Below, in pieces: positions 35,215 to 44,008 of a stretch of DNA of 59,342 bases; positions within the stretch are counted from its first letter, which is position 1; each line of letters opens with the position of its first letter. Source of the DNA: Phycisphaerales bacterium (GTDB taxonomy: Bacteria > Planctomycetota > Phycisphaerae > Phycisphaerales > SM1A02); the NCBI GenBank assembly GCA_009691785.1, contig SIAM01000009.1:1-59342 (forward strand), written 5' to 3'. Under the pieces are notes generated by a model. It was not told where the DNA came from, did no database searches, and saw only the letters and a program-made list of their open reading frames with translations. Position numbers and translations under genes: made by a program.

Positions 35215-36003
35215 TCACTTTGCCGCGGCGAAACGCTTGTTCACTTCGTTCCAGTTCACCACATCCCACCAACTCTTCAAGTAATCGGCGCGTCGATTTT
35301 GGTACTTCAAGTAGTACGCGTGCTCCCACACATCCACGCCAAGAATGGGCGTGCCAAGGGTGTCAATGGTGCCTTTCATCAGCGGATTGTCCTGATTGGC
35401 GGTGCTGACCACTTCAAGCGCGCCGCCAGGCTTCACCATAAGCCAAGACCAACCGCTGCCGAAACGCTTCATGCCGCCATCGGCAAGTTTGGCTTTGAAA
35501 TCTTCCATGGTGCCAAAAGTTTTTGTAATGGCCGCGCTCAACTCCGCGCTTGGCGCGCCGCCACTTCCCGCCGGCGCCATGATTTGCCAGAACATGCTGT
35601 GGTTGAAATGTCCGCCGCCGTTGTTGCGCACCGCGCCGCGCATGGCTTCCGGCAAAGAAGGCAGCGACGCGCACAATTCCTCGATGGTTTTATTTTGTAG
35701 ATCGGGGTGGCCTTCAAGGGCCTTGTTTAAATTGTCCACATACGCCTGGTGGTGCTTGGTGCGGTGAATGATCATGGTCTGTGAATCGATTGATGGCTCG
35801 AGCGCGGCCTCTGGATACGGAAGACTTGGAAGTGTGAATGGCATGTGTTGCTCCTTCTGAGTTGGTGGGTGAGTGGTTGACGAGGCGTTGCTGTTGGCCG
35901 CGAGAAGAGTTTGCGTGAGCCCATGCGAAGCGAGCGCCGTGAACGCGCCAAGCCCAACAAGGGAGTGGCGCAAAAAACTGCGGCGGTTTGCTGCGTCGGA
36001 CAT
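35215..36003 (-). CDS. sodA: Superoxide dismutase [Mn/Fe] with Tat-like leader and internal start
   Basis: It converts superoxide to peroxide and oxygen. The metal ligands are visible: His in the [12 protein letters not shown] segment, His in [11 protein letters not shown], and Asp and His in [11 protein letters not shown]. From ATG 36003 the first 45 residues are a twin-arginine-like signal ([16 protein letters not shown], then a hydrophobic stretch), predicting export. An internal ATG at 35844 ([11 protein letters not shown]) starts the normal SOD fold and has a perfect AAGGAG 6 nt upstream, while the outer ATG has no clear ribosome site. Both forms may be made. Mn or Fe preference cannot be read from sequence alone. 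Confidence 0.9.
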   Translation of the reverse strand: MSDAANRRSFLRHSLVGLGAFTALASHGLTQTLLAANSNASSTTHPPTQKEQHMPFTLPSLPYPEAALEPSIDSQTMIIHRTKHHQAYVDNLNKALEGHPDLQNKTIEELCASLPSLPEAMRGAVRNNGGGHFNHSMFWQIMAPAGSGGAPSAELSAAITKTFGTMEDFKAKLADGGMKRFGSGWSWLMVKPGGALEVVSTANQDNPLMKGTIDTLGTPILGVDVWEHAYYLKYQNRRADYLKSWWDVVNWNEVNKRFAAAK

Positions 36004-36149
36004 GTCGCCAACGATAGGGTGCGGCGGCGCATTGCGCCACATGTGAAATTGACTTTGTTCATGTATTCGCGCTACAAAGTCAGCAGCGCGCGCGTGGCAG
36101 GCATGAACTTTGCCATGAAATTGCTTGGCGGATTGCGTACTCTTGCTCC

Positions 36150-37205
36150 ATGCGAAGCGAACACAGAATCATTGACGCCGCGGGCAATCGCGCGCGCGAA
36201 GGCTTGCGAACGCTGGAGGATGTGTTGCGATTCTCGCTTGATCAGGCGGATTTATTGCGCCGCGCCAAGGCGTTGCGCCATCAGTTGCGCGCGGCGTTTG
36301 AAGTTTTTCCCGCGGGATTGTTGCAGGCGCACCGCGACGCGGCGGGCGACGCCGGTCAACATGCGCGCACGCCGCAAGAATTGCAGCGCGGTGATGTGCG
36401 TGGCGTGGCCGTGGCCGCGGGCAAGCGCGTGATTGAGGCGCTGCGAACGCTTGAGGAAGTTGGAAAGATTCTGGACGGCGCGTTCGCTGGGCAAATGGCC
36501 GCCATGCGTTATGAAATGTACGACTTGGAACGCGACGCCACTCTTGCGTTTGGTTGCGCCGCGCGCTTTCAACCGCGCGTGTGCGTGTTGCTGAGCGAAT
36601 CGCTGTGCAAACTTCCTTGGATGGATGTGTTGCGCGGCGCGCTTGATGGCGGCGCCGACATGATTCAAGTGCGCGAGAAAAACATGTCCGATCGCGACTT
36701 GATCGCGCGCGTGGAAAAAATCCTGGAAGTGGCCCGGCCCGCCAAGGCGCGCGTGATGGTGAATGACCGCGTGGACATTGCCTTGGCAAGTGGCGCCGAC
36801 GGCGTTCACTTGGGCACGGGCGATGTATCCATTCGCGCCGCGCGCAAACTTGCGGGCACGCATTTGCTCATTGGAGCCAGTACCCACAACGCCGCCGAAG
36901 CGTTGGCCGCCGTGACAGAAGGCGCCGATGTGTGCGGAGTGGGCGCCATCTTTGCAACGCAACTCAAGCCCGATCGTTCGCCGTGCGGCGTTGCGTTGGT
37001 CGCGGATTTCATTCGTCACTATCCACAGACGCCGCATCTTGCGATTGGTGGAATTACCGCGCAAAACATTGGACAATTGATCGCCGTGGGTTGCCGCGGC
37101 GTGGCTGTTAGCGCCGCGGTGTGTGGCGCGGATCATCCCGCGGCCGTGGTTGCGCAATTGCATCAAGCACTTTCGCCACACCCGTCGCAGCAAGCCGCCA
37201 CATGA
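36150..37205 (+). CDS. thiE: Thiamine-phosphate synthase with N-terminal ThiD2 domain
   Basis: It joins HMP pyrophosphate and thiazole phosphate to give thiamine phosphate. Residues 1-130 form a ThiD2-type domain ([20 protein letters not shown]). Residues about 140-345 are the ThiE TIM barrel, with [32 protein letters not shown] (two motifs), LIGASTHN and [11 protein letters not shown]. The 351-aa fusion is known from other bacteria. The ATG follows the sodA region divergently. The C-terminal tail ends at the edge of a 39-bp tandem repeat. Confidence 0.9.
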   Translation: MRSEHRIIDAAGNRAREGLRTLEDVLRFSLDQADLLRRAKALRHQLRAAFEVFPAGLLQAHRDAAGDAGQHARTPQELQRGDVRGVAVAAGKRVIEALRTLEEVGKILDGAFAGQMAAMRYEMYDLERDATLAFGCAARFQPRVCVLLSESLCKLPWMDVLRGALDGGADMIQVREKNMSDRDLIARVEKILEVARPAKARVMVNDRVDIALASGADGVHLGTGDVSIRAARKLAGTHLLIGASTHNAAEALAAVTEGADVCGVGAIFATQLKPDRSPCGVALVADFIRHYPQTPHLAIGGITAQNIGQLIAVGCRGVAVSAAVCGADHPAAVVAQLHQALSPHPSQQAAT

Positions 37206-37289
37206 AGTTGCATTGCCCATACATTTCACGCAACCGCAACACGAAGTTGCATTGCCCATACATTTCACGCAACCGCAACACGAAGTTGC
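37204..37289. repeat. 39-bp tandem duplication between thiE and the PhnP-like gene
   Basis: GAAGTTGCATTGCCC-type units start at 37204 and 37243 and are identical over 39 bp; nine bases of a third copy follow (8 of 9 match before divergence). The first copy overlaps the thiE stop codon. The unit could be translated in the downstream frame only if that gene started early. Confidence 0.85.
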
Positions 37290-37353
37290 CCACAAACTTT
37301 GGGGCGCCGCACATGAATGGGCCTTCAACACACGCCGTGGAGCGCGCGACAAA

Positions 37354-38175
37354 GTGAGCAAACTCAAGGCCGCGTTGACATTGCTTGGAACAGGCACAAG
37401 TTCGGGCGTGCCCGTGATTGGCTGCGATTGCGCAACGTGCCAAAGCACCGACCCGCGTGACAAGCGCTTGCGCACTGGCGCCATGTTGCAATTCACCGAC
37501 GCAACTGGCCAGCCGCGCGTGGTCTTGATCGATGTTCCGCCCGACCACCGCGAGCAAAGTTTGCGCGCGGGCATTGATCGCTGCGACGCCATTCTGATCA
37601 CGCATGGCCATGTCGACCATGTCTTTGGTCTTGATGAAGTGCGTCGATACAACGCCATGATGCGCCAGCCAATTCCTGTGTACGCGGACAATGAAACCTG
37701 GGAGCAATTGGAGCGCGTCTATCGACATATTTTTAATCGCCAAGGAAATAAAAACGACTCCTTCGTGGCCTCGCTCACGCAGCAACGCGTGGCGCACGGC
37801 ACGCAACTGAACTTGCACGGAATTTCCGCCACGGCTTTCACCATGATGCATGGACGCCTTCCCATTCTTGGTTGGCGCTTTGATTCACCAATCGCCGATC
37901 CTCTGTTTCCAATTGCCTATTGCACCGATGTGAACCACATTCCGCGCGAGAGTTGGCCATTTCTTGAGGGGGTGAACACGCTCATTCTTGACATGTTGCG
38001 CCCGCGCGCCCATCCGACGCATTTCACATGCGATCAGGCCATTGCCGCGGCGCAAAAAATTGCGGCAAAACAAACGATTTTTGTGCATATGACCCACGAT
38101 CTTCGCCACGGCGAATTTGACCCCACGCTGCCCGCGGGCATGCGCCTTGGCTTTGACGGAATGAAGATTTGCTAG
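37354..38175 (+). CDS. MBL-fold metallohydrolase, PhnP-like
   Basis: Metallo-beta-lactamase-fold phosphodiesterase. The PhnP-type start LLGTGTSSGVPVIGCDCATCQS (two parts: LLGTGTSSGVPV and GCDCATC) carries the zinc-binding cysteines. The metal site THGHVDHVFGLDE is complete, with later histidines in YCTDVNH and VHMTHDLRH. The family acts on cyclic phosphate esters such as phosphoribosyl 1,2-cyclic phosphate. The start is probably GTG 37354, giving 273 aa; the frame is open to an ATG at 37123, but that would include the tandem repeat and overlap thiE. No phn genes are nearby. Confidence 0.85.
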   Translation: MSKLKAALTLLGTGTSSGVPVIGCDCATCQSTDPRDKRLRTGAMLQFTDATGQPRVVLIDVPPDHREQSLRAGIDRCDAILITHGHVDHVFGLDEVRRYNAMMRQPIPVYADNETWEQLERVYRHIFNRQGNKNDSFVASLTQQRVAHGTQLNLHGISATAFTMMHGRLPILGWRFDSPIADPLFPIAYCTDVNHIPRESWPFLEGVNTLILDMLRPRAHPTHFTCDQAIAAAQKIAAKQTIFVHMTHDLRHGEFDPTLPAGMRLGFDGMKIC

Positions 38176-38226
38176 CCCCAAACTTGCGCTCGTCCGCCGA
38201 CAAAAATTCGCTAAACTTCTTGCCCC

Positions 38227-39102
38227 ATGGCGCAGATCCGCGAAATTAAAAAACGAATGGTCGCTGTCCGAACGATTCAACGCATCACCAAGACGATGCA
38301 GATGATCGCCACGGCGAAGTTCACCGCAAGTCTTAGTCGCGCCAAAGCAAGTCGTCCATATATGGAGCGCATTCGCGAACTGGTGGCCGAAGTCGCGGCG
38401 CGCGCTGGTGATGAAAGTCATCCGCTGTGCCTGGCGCCCGCCAAGCCAGCCGGCAAAGAACTTATTCTTGTCATTGCCAGCGACCGCGGATTGTGCGGCG
38501 CCTACAACGGCCATGTCCTGCGCACTTCGCTGATCGCCTTGAAGGGCGTCAAAAGTCGCAACGCCCAAAGCGTTGTTGAAACCATCGGCAAAAAAGCCAC
38601 GGCGTTCTTCAAGTTTCAAAAAGTTCCAGTCGCGCAGAAGCACCAATTTGGTGATCGACCAACTTTTGAAATGGTGGAGCCGCTGGCGGAGCGTTTGATG
38701 AGCGAGTATCTAGCGGGTGAATACGACGCCTGCCGAATTGTCTACATGAAGTTTGTCAGCAACAGCAAGCAAGTTCCTGAGACCATGCAACTGCTGCCCA
38801 TGCGCGTGCCCGCCGCCGCCAAGAGCGGCATAAGGACCAGCGAAGCTCTTTATGAATTCAGTCCAAATGCCAGTGAATTGCTCAACGATTTGCTGCCGCG
38901 TGCAGTGAAAATCAGTTTGTTTCAAGCCATACTTGACGCCATTGTCAGCGAGAATGTCATGCGCATGATCGCCATGAAGGCCGCCACCGACAACGCTTCT
39001 GGAATTGCGAAATCATTGCATCGCAGTTACAACCGCGCGCGTCAGGGCCGCATCACCACCGAGCTCACGGAAATTATTTCGGGCGCAGCGGCGTTGGAAT
39101 AA
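38227..39102 (+). CDS. atpG: F-type ATP synthase gamma subunit
   Basis: Central rotor shaft of F1. Both terminal helices are conserved: the start REIKKRMVAVRTIQRITKTM (first motif IKKRM, second ITKTMQMIATAKF) and the end ENVMRMIAMKAATDNA with LHRSYNRARQGRITTELTEI. SDRGLCGAYN is the family's middle signature. The length is 291 aa, as expected. No other atp gene lies within the window on either side, so it is separated from the usual atpBEFHAGDC order. Confidence 0.94.
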   Translation: MAQIREIKKRMVAVRTIQRITKTMQMIATAKFTASLSRAKASRPYMERIRELVAEVAARAGDESHPLCLAPAKPAGKELILVIASDRGLCGAYNGHVLRTSLIALKGVKSRNAQSVVETIGKKATAFFKFQKVPVAQKHQFGDRPTFEMVEPLAERLMSEYLAGEYDACRIVYMKFVSNSKQVPETMQLLPMRVPAAAKSGIRTSEALYEFSPNASELLNDLLPRAVKISLFQAILDAIVSENVMRMIAMKAATDNASGIAKSLHRSYNRARQGRITTELTEIISGAAALE

Positions 39103-39250
39103 AAAAAGTTTCGCTACGCATGTCGAGTGTCGCGCACCGCGCGCATGTAGCGCATGGCACGCGGCCATTTTGTGTTGCGAAAAAAATATCCGCGCGCCCA
39201 TAAACGCCATCAAGCAATGCGCTTTCATTCAACTCAACAGGTCGCAATAA

Positions 39251-39715
39251 TTATTGCGGAGCCGGGGCTTTCTCTGGCGCGCTTGGAGGCGCGGGAAATC
39301 CAGTCTCAAGCGTGTTGCCATCGCGCGTCCAAGCCTTCAAGCCGCCCTCAAGCGTGTAGACATCGCTGAAGTCAAGCTCCATAAGCCGCTTGCTTGCCGC
39401 TTTGGCAATGGTGTCGTCGTACGATGTGCCATACACCACAAACTGGTCGTACTTGCCAAGCACAAGTCCAGCCTCCGCCGTCATGCGCGGAAACGGCAAA
39501 TTAATCGCGCCAGGAATATGTCCCTCGGCGTATTTTTCCGGACTGCGCGGATCAACCCACACGCTGACGGGCGCGCGCTTGAGCATGCTGCCGGGATCGT
39601 TCATAAGTTCAACCGCCTTGAACGGCGTCACATAGGTGATATTTTTATCGCTGGTGCTTTTGGTGCACGCCGCGGCTGTGAACAGCGCAAGACAAACAGT
39701 CGCAAGGGTTCTCAT
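39251..39715 (-). CDS. Rhodanese-fold lipoprotein lacking the catalytic cysteine
   Basis: 154 aa. A signal peptide with TAAAC (Cys17) predicts a lipoprotein. The fold follows with VWVDPRSPEKYAEGHIPGAINLPF, shown by DPRSPEKYAEGHIPGA and the CH2B-like EGGLKAW near the end. The active-site loop reads VVYGTSYDDT where active rhodaneses have VVYC..G, so sulfur transfer is unlikely. It may be a binding or signalling module. It is divergent from the DsbD-N gene, with 113 bp between starts. The start was moved from an upstream ATG to the lipoprotein signal. Confidence 0.8.
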   Translation of the reverse strand: MRTLATVCLALFTAAACTKSTSDKNITYVTPFKAVELMNDPGSMLKRAPVSVWVDPRSPEKYAEGHIPGAINLPFPRMTAEAGLVLGKYDQFVVYGTSYDDTIAKAASKRLMELDFSDVYTLEGGLKAWTRDGNTLETGFPAPPSAPEKAPAPQ

Positions 39716-39828
39716 GTGTTGATTGTCACCGCATTTGGCTTGCGGGGCAACTGATAGAAAACATTTTTTGCGTTGTGCGCCTTGAACTATGCGTGACATT
39801 TTCCGCGGCATGTCTATGCTTTCATTCA

Positions 39829-40704
39829 ATGATCATGCGCTTTCGATTTCTAGTGGTGACCGCGTGCATGCTTGGCGCCGCCGCGCAAGTATTTTTCAAT
39901 TTCAAACCCGCGGGCGCGATGAACTCCCCAAGCGCGGTCGTGGCCAAGGGAAAGACGCCAGTGAAGGCTATTGCCGCGGGTTGGGTGAAACTGGACAGCG
40001 GTCAAACCGCGGCGGTGGTGCGCTTTGAAATAGAAAACGGCTGGCACATGTACTGGGAAAATCCTGGTGAAAGCGGGGCGCCGCCATTGGCGCAACTTCA
40101 GACCAAGGATGGATGGACATTGATGCAGCCAATTTTTCCGCGGCCTTCCATTTTAAAAACCGCCGACGATACGGAATTTATTTACAACACTTCGTGGGAA
40201 TGGCTCTTGCCCGTCACCGGTCCCGCGGGCGCCACCGCGCCGGCGTGTTCGATTGATCTTTCATGGATGGTGTGCAAAGATCACTGTGAAATTGGCCGGG
40301 CGCATTTGGAATTTGCGGCGGCAACTGGCGAAATTCCTGCGGCGGGGGACGCGCGGCTTGGTCGCTCGCTTCCAACTGTGGGCGCAACGGCAACGTTTAA
40401 TTCCAAAGATCAAGTCATCACAATTTCTGGCGGCATTGCCAGTGCCGCCATGAAAAACACCGCCGCGCCAACTGTGCAATTCATTCCCGGGATCATGCCC
40501 GGCGAATCTCTGAAGTCCGCGGGACCATTTCAAGCGACTCTGGTGGATGTAAAATTCACGCTGAACATTCCCGTGGAAATTCAGCCGCAGAATGCTTTTG
40601 GAAAGCCGATTGTCTTCAATGGATTGCTTCTGTACGGCCAATCAGAAAGTGATCGTTGCGACATGATTCGCCTTCCATTGAACATCAAAGTTTCACAGCC
40701 CTAA
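39829..40704 (+). CDS. Exported DsbD N-terminal-domain protein
   Basis: 291 aa. A signal peptide covers about residues 1-24. The rest matches the DsbD N-terminal (DsbC-interacting) domain: GWHMYWENPGESGAPP, TSWEWLLPV and the redox-type WMVCKDHCEIG with two cysteines four residues apart. There is no DsbD membrane or thioredoxin domain. In full DsbD, this domain passes electrons to periplasmic partners; here it stands alone between a rhodanese-like lipoprotein and a redoxin. The start is ATG 39829 or 39835. Confidence 0.78.
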   Translation: MIMRFRFLVVTACMLGAAAQVFFNFKPAGAMNSPSAVVAKGKTPVKAIAAGWVKLDSGQTAAVVRFEIENGWHMYWENPGESGAPPLAQLQTKDGWTLMQPIFPRPSILKTADDTEFIYNTSWEWLLPVTGPAGATAPACSIDLSWMVCKDHCEIGRAHLEFAAATGEIPAAGDARLGRSLPTVGATATFNSKDQVITISGGIASAAMKNTAAPTVQFIPGIMPGESLKSAGPFQATLVDVKFTLNIPVEIQPQNAFGKPIVFNGLLLYGQSESDRCDMIRLPLNIKVSQP

Positions 40705-40815
40705 TTGCCGTGGCATTGCCAAACGCAGGCGGCCCCATCAAGCAAGCTATACTGCAAAGTCAATATTTTGTGTTTAGTTACTTTTTTTTCACCACCCCCC
40801 GAAAGGATTCACTTC

Positions 40816-41505
40816 ATGAAGCACTCACGTCTTACTGCGTTGCTTGCTGGTTCCGCTCTTTTGTTTGGCGCCGCCACATTCGCCATGCCCGACGACACCA
40901 AGAAAGACAAGAAACATGACAAGGCCGCGGACACCGCCACCGACACCAAGGAAAAGCGCGTGAAGGTTGGCGAGCAAGTTCCAAATTTCAGCATGACCGA
41001 TGTCAACGGAAAGACAATGCAATTCAGCGATTTTTCTGGCAAGACGGTTGTCATGGAATGGGTCAACCCAGGTTGCCCAGTGTGCGCTGCAATTACCAAG
41101 GCGGGTCGTGTCACCAAAATGATCGCCGACGCCAAAGTGATTGATCCCAATGTTGTGTTTGTCATGGTCAACAGCACGGCCGCAACGGCCAATGATCCCA
41201 AGGCAACCGCCACTTACTTGGCCGAGAACAAAGTGGTCGCCAACGCCGCCGTGATTGACGGCAGCGGAGTCATTGGAAAGATGTTCGACGCCAAGACCAC
41301 GCCCGCCATGTTTGTGATTGATTCCAAGGGCATGCTGGTGTACGGCGGCGCCTTTGATGACAGTTCCGATCGCGGCGCCACCGCGGGCAAGACCAACTAT
41401 GTCATCAACGCGCTCACGCAACTCAAGGCTGGCGAAAAAGTTTCGCCCGACAAGACCAAGTCGTATGGCTGCGGAGTGAAATACGCCAAGAGTCAAAATG
41501 GCTAA
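40816..41505 (+). CDS. Exported thioredoxin-fold redoxin (AhpC/TSA-TlpA type)
   Basis: 229 aa. Signal peptide residues 1-23 (cut near TFAMP), a Lys/Asp-rich linker, then the redoxin domain: VGEQVPNFSMTDVNGK, the active site WVNPGCPVC (Cys86-Cys90 region, GCPVC rather than CxxC), TTPAMFVIDSKG and a C-terminal CGVKY. It probably reduces peroxide or disulfides outside the cytoplasm. AAAGGA lies 8 nt before ATG 40816, and a TATACT box is seen about 65 bp upstream. A strong bidirectional terminator follows. Confidence 0.85.
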   Translation: MKHSRLTALLAGSALLFGAATFAMPDDTKKDKKHDKAADTATDTKEKRVKVGEQVPNFSMTDVNGKTMQFSDFSGKTVVMEWVNPGCPVCAAITKAGRVTKMIADAKVIDPNVVFVMVNSTAATANDPKATATYLAENKVVANAAVIDGSGVIGKMFDAKTTPAMFVIDSKGMLVYGGAFDDSSDRGATAGKTNYVINALTQLKAGEKVSPDKTKSYGCGVKYAKSQNG

Positions 41506-41530
41506 TTTGCCGCTGATTTCATTGTAAAAA

Positions 41531-41571
41531 AGAAGAAGCCCGGCCTTGCGGTCGGGCTTCTTTTATTTTTG
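41531..41571. terminator. Bidirectional terminator between the redoxin gene and dnaN
   Basis: AGAAGCCCG pairs with CGGGCTTCT, extended by GCC/GGT over the loop TTGC (12 bp in all, one G-U). Rightward it runs into TTTATTTTTG; leftward into TTCTTTTTTAC. It serves both convergent genes. Confidence 0.9.
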
Positions 41572-41584
41572 CTTCAAACAGAAA

Positions 41585-42706
41585 TCAAACATTCAGCGGC
41601 ATGATGACATAGGTGAACTCTTGGCCAATGCGAAGCACTCCAGGCTTGTTGGTGGCTTTGAGTTCAATGGTGACTTCTGGCGCGTCGATAATTTTAAGCG
41701 CGTCAACAATGTAGCCAGGATTGAAACCCACTTCGATTGGCTCGCCTTGGAAACCCTCAAGCGGCATTGTGATTTCGGAATCGCCAACATCGGGCGAACT
41801 GCTTGACAGCGTCAACTGCGTGGCGGTGAAATTCATCTTCACGCCTTTGCTTTGCTCGCTGGTCAACAAACTTGATCGACGCACGGCCGCGGTCAGCGCC
41901 GCCACATTGCATGTCACGCGGCGATCGTGCTCCTTTGGAATCACATCGTCAAATGGCGGGAAGGTTCCCTCAATCAAACTGGTCACCATCTTGGCGGCGT
42001 CGGCGCCGCTGCCAATGGTGAACACCAGGCGGCCATCGGCCTTGGCAATTTCAATTGGGTCCTCTGGATCAACCGCCAGGCGATTGAGCAAATTCAGCGC
42101 CTTTGTAGGCACAATCACGCTTGAATCGGTTTCGGTTGAGGAGATGCAATCGCCCTTGGCAACCGCCAAGCGGCGGCCGTCGGTTCCCACCAAGCGCAGG
42201 CGCTTGCCCACGCGTTCAATCAACACGCCGCCAATGGCGTAGCGATTATTTTCTACCGCGGTGGCGAAAATAGTTCGTCCCACCAGCTTGCGAAATGTCG
42301 CGGCGCTGACGGTGCATTCCGGTTTTGAATTCAACTGCGGCGGCGCCGGAAATTCCTTCGGGTCGTAGCCGTTGATATTAAAGCGCATGCCATCGGCCTT
42401 GATGGACAAAATAGATTTGTTGCATTCAAAGGCCAAAGTTGTGCCCGCGCATTCACGCGCAATTTGCGAAAGGCGCTCGGCCGGCACCAGCGCCTCGCCA
42501 GGTGATTTCACATCAACGCTGGCCACTGGAATTTCAAGGGCAATGTCCTTGTCAGCAGCTTGCAGGTATAAACGATTGTCTTTTGCCGTCAACTTGATGC
42601 AAAGCAGGGCGGGCACATTTCCGCGCGTCGCGACAACGGCGGCGGCAATCTGCACGGCATCAACAAAGGCGGCACGGTCGCAAATCAATTTCATTTGGTC
42701 AGCCAT
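41585..42706 (-). CDS. dnaN: DNA polymerase III sliding clamp (beta subunit)
   Basis: Ring-shaped processivity factor. The three clamp domains are evident: AAAVVATRGNVPALLCIKL, VAAERLSQI-type PAERLSQIAREC, GTDGRRLAVAKG, PTKALNLLNRL, FNPGYIVDALKII and the conserved end YVIMPLNV. It is 373 aa, standard. It is not beside dnaA, gyrB or recF; it lies alone between the redoxin and a small zinc-ribbon gene, with a candidate promoter just upstream. Confidence 0.95.
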   Translation of the reverse strand: MADQMKLICDRAAFVDAVQIAAAVVATRGNVPALLCIKLTAKDNRLYLQAADKDIALEIPVASVDVKSPGEALVPAERLSQIARECAGTTLAFECNKSILSIKADGMRFNINGYDPKEFPAPPQLNSKPECTVSAATFRKLVGRTIFATAVENNRYAIGGVLIERVGKRLRLVGTDGRRLAVAKGDCISSTETDSSVIVPTKALNLLNRLAVDPEDPIEIAKADGRLVFTIGSGADAAKMVTSLIEGTFPPFDDVIPKEHDRRVTCNVAALTAAVRRSSLLTSEQSKGVKMNFTATQLTLSSSSPDVGDSEITMPLEGFQGEPIEVGFNPGYIVDALKIIDAPEVTIELKATNKPGVLRIGQEFTYVIMPLNV

Positions 42707-42725
42707 AAGAAGTGGTCCACGGGCT

Positions 42726-42753
42726 AGAATAGCCCAACTTGCAGTGTAACCAA
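42726..42753 (-). promoter_or_regulatory. Candidate dnaN promoter
   Basis: Read leftward: TTGGTT (42748-42753), a 16-bp spacer and TATTCT (42726-42731), about 20 bp before the dnaN start. The hexamers are moderate matches to sigma-70 and the leader would be very short. Confidence 0.3.
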
Positions 42754-42830
42754 CAGAAAAAATTAAGTTTGGGGGTTCAATGGCGCTATTTATACTCGAC
42801 TGGCGCGCCCGACTCCTCTACGATTTAGCA

Positions 42831-43217
42831 ATGATTCTGCGAATTCTGCGACTAGTGAATCGCGTCTTTCCCTATGTGGTCTTGTTTGGCTACATGGGCG
42901 CTTTCTTGTTGGCATTCATCTGCATTTTTTCCTTTCCATTTGGCGCGTTGGTGCTGGTGATTGGAAGCGTGCTGAGTTTGGCGTTCGTGGTTTTCTTTGG
43001 CGAAACACTGCGCGGAATGGAAGGCATGTTGACGCGCCGCGCGCTAAAAAAGAATTATTGCCCCGCCTGCAGCATGGGTCCAATTCAGAAAAATATCGCC
43101 ACCTTTCAATGCCTTGGTTGCGGCGTGCACTTTCAATTTGATGGCACGCAACTTTCGCAAGACGCGCAAGAAATTGAATCGTCCGAGATGAGCGAGAAAT
43201 TGATTGTGTTGGATTGA
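42831..43217 (+). CDS. Small membrane protein with C-terminal zinc ribbon
   Basis: 128 aa from ATG 42831. Two hydrophobic segments (about 10-32 and 37-58) are followed by a cytosolic zinc ribbon with CPAC and CLGC spaced about 18 residues apart. The tail is acidic. I recognise no family. It is divergent from dnaN and convergent with the next gene. The upstream ATG 42780 would add 17 residues without a ribosome site. Confidence 0.65.
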   Translation: MILRILRLVNRVFPYVVLFGYMGAFLLAFICIFSFPFGALVLVIGSVLSLAFVVFFGETLRGMEGMLTRRALKKNYCPACSMGPIQKNIATFQCLGCGVHFQFDGTQLSQDAQEIESSEMSEKLIVLD

Positions 43218-43269
43218 CGCGTTGCACCGCGCGCGCAAACCCGCGCGTAGTTCCAACAATTGATCAGCC

Positions 43270-43289
43270 CGCGGGGCTTGCTCCCCGCG
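43270..43289. terminator. GC-rich hairpin between convergent genes
   Basis: CGCGGGG (43270-43276) pairs with CCCCGCG (43283-43289) over a 6-nt loop. Rightward it is followed by CAAATAAAATT, which is not a T-run, so if it terminates it may need Rho. Confidence 0.35.
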
Positions 43290-43326
43290 CAAATAAAATT
43301 GAACATTGACCAAGCAGCCCCGTGTC

Positions 43327-43911
43327 TTAGTCCGCCTTGGCGTGCGTCAGCAATTCTTCACACTGTTTGGCCAAGTCAGGGCGGCCCGCAAATATGATCA
43401 TTTCGCCGGCGGGCATGATCTCTATCACAATCGGCGCGCCATCGCTGCACAACGTGATTCCATGCTCAATTCCGCGGCCATCGCGCAAAATCACTTTGAT
43501 CAAGTCGCGCAAGGTGTGCGCGTCTGCCAAATTAAATTGCAACGGATCGCGCGTGTTCAACTCCACGCTGGCCGACGTGTCAACGCCACGCCACGCGGCG
43601 CTGCTGACCATGCCGTGGCTTACGGCTTCAAAAATCTGGCGCCACTTTCCAATCGGAATTACATACGTGCGTTGCAGATGCATCTTGTGCACCAACGCCT
43701 CCACAAAATTTGCAATGGCGTTGCGCGCCACGCGGCGCATTTCCACGGGCAGCGACTTGATATCCGCATGATCGTTGGCGGCCACATCAATCACCACAAC
43801 GCTGGGCGAGTCCGCCAATTCAAATCGCATTTCTTTCGGTGCGTCCGTCACCTTGGTTACGCCAAGGCGCCGAAGCAGGCTCCACGCTTCTTCAAATGTT
43901 ACGAATTCCAC
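43327..43911 (-). CDS. Conserved-looking protein of unknown function
   Basis: 194 aa, soluble, no signal peptide. It starts MEFVTFEEAWSLLRRLGV and includes VVVIDVAANDHADI, RRVARNAIANFVEAL and ADAHTLRDLIKVILRDG. The strand-helix pattern and codon use are like the neighbours, so it is likely real, but I recognise no family. It is divergent from the tyrosine phosphatase gene, with 97 bp between starts. Confidence 0.6.
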   Translation of the reverse strand: MEFVTFEEAWSLLRRLGVTKVTDAPKEMRFELADSPSVVVIDVAANDHADIKSLPVEMRRVARNAIANFVEALVHKMHLQRTYVIPIGKWRQIFEAVSHGMVSSAAWRGVDTSASVELNTRDPLQFNLADAHTLRDLIKVILRDGRGIEHGITLCSDGAPIVIEIMPAGEMIIFAGRPDLAKQCEELLTHAKAD

Positions 43912-44008
43912 GGTGGGTCTCAGATGAAGGCCCTACGAGGGCATATTGAAATGCTACAGCACATTTGCATGGCGAGTGCAAGCCAACTTGCTGTACCATT
44001 CGTGCCCC

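Noticed and set aside
36252-37691. A 479-codon minus-strand frame opposite thiE and the PhnP-like gene
   Set aside because: It crosses two genes with clear domains and a tandem repeat, and shows only shadow composition.
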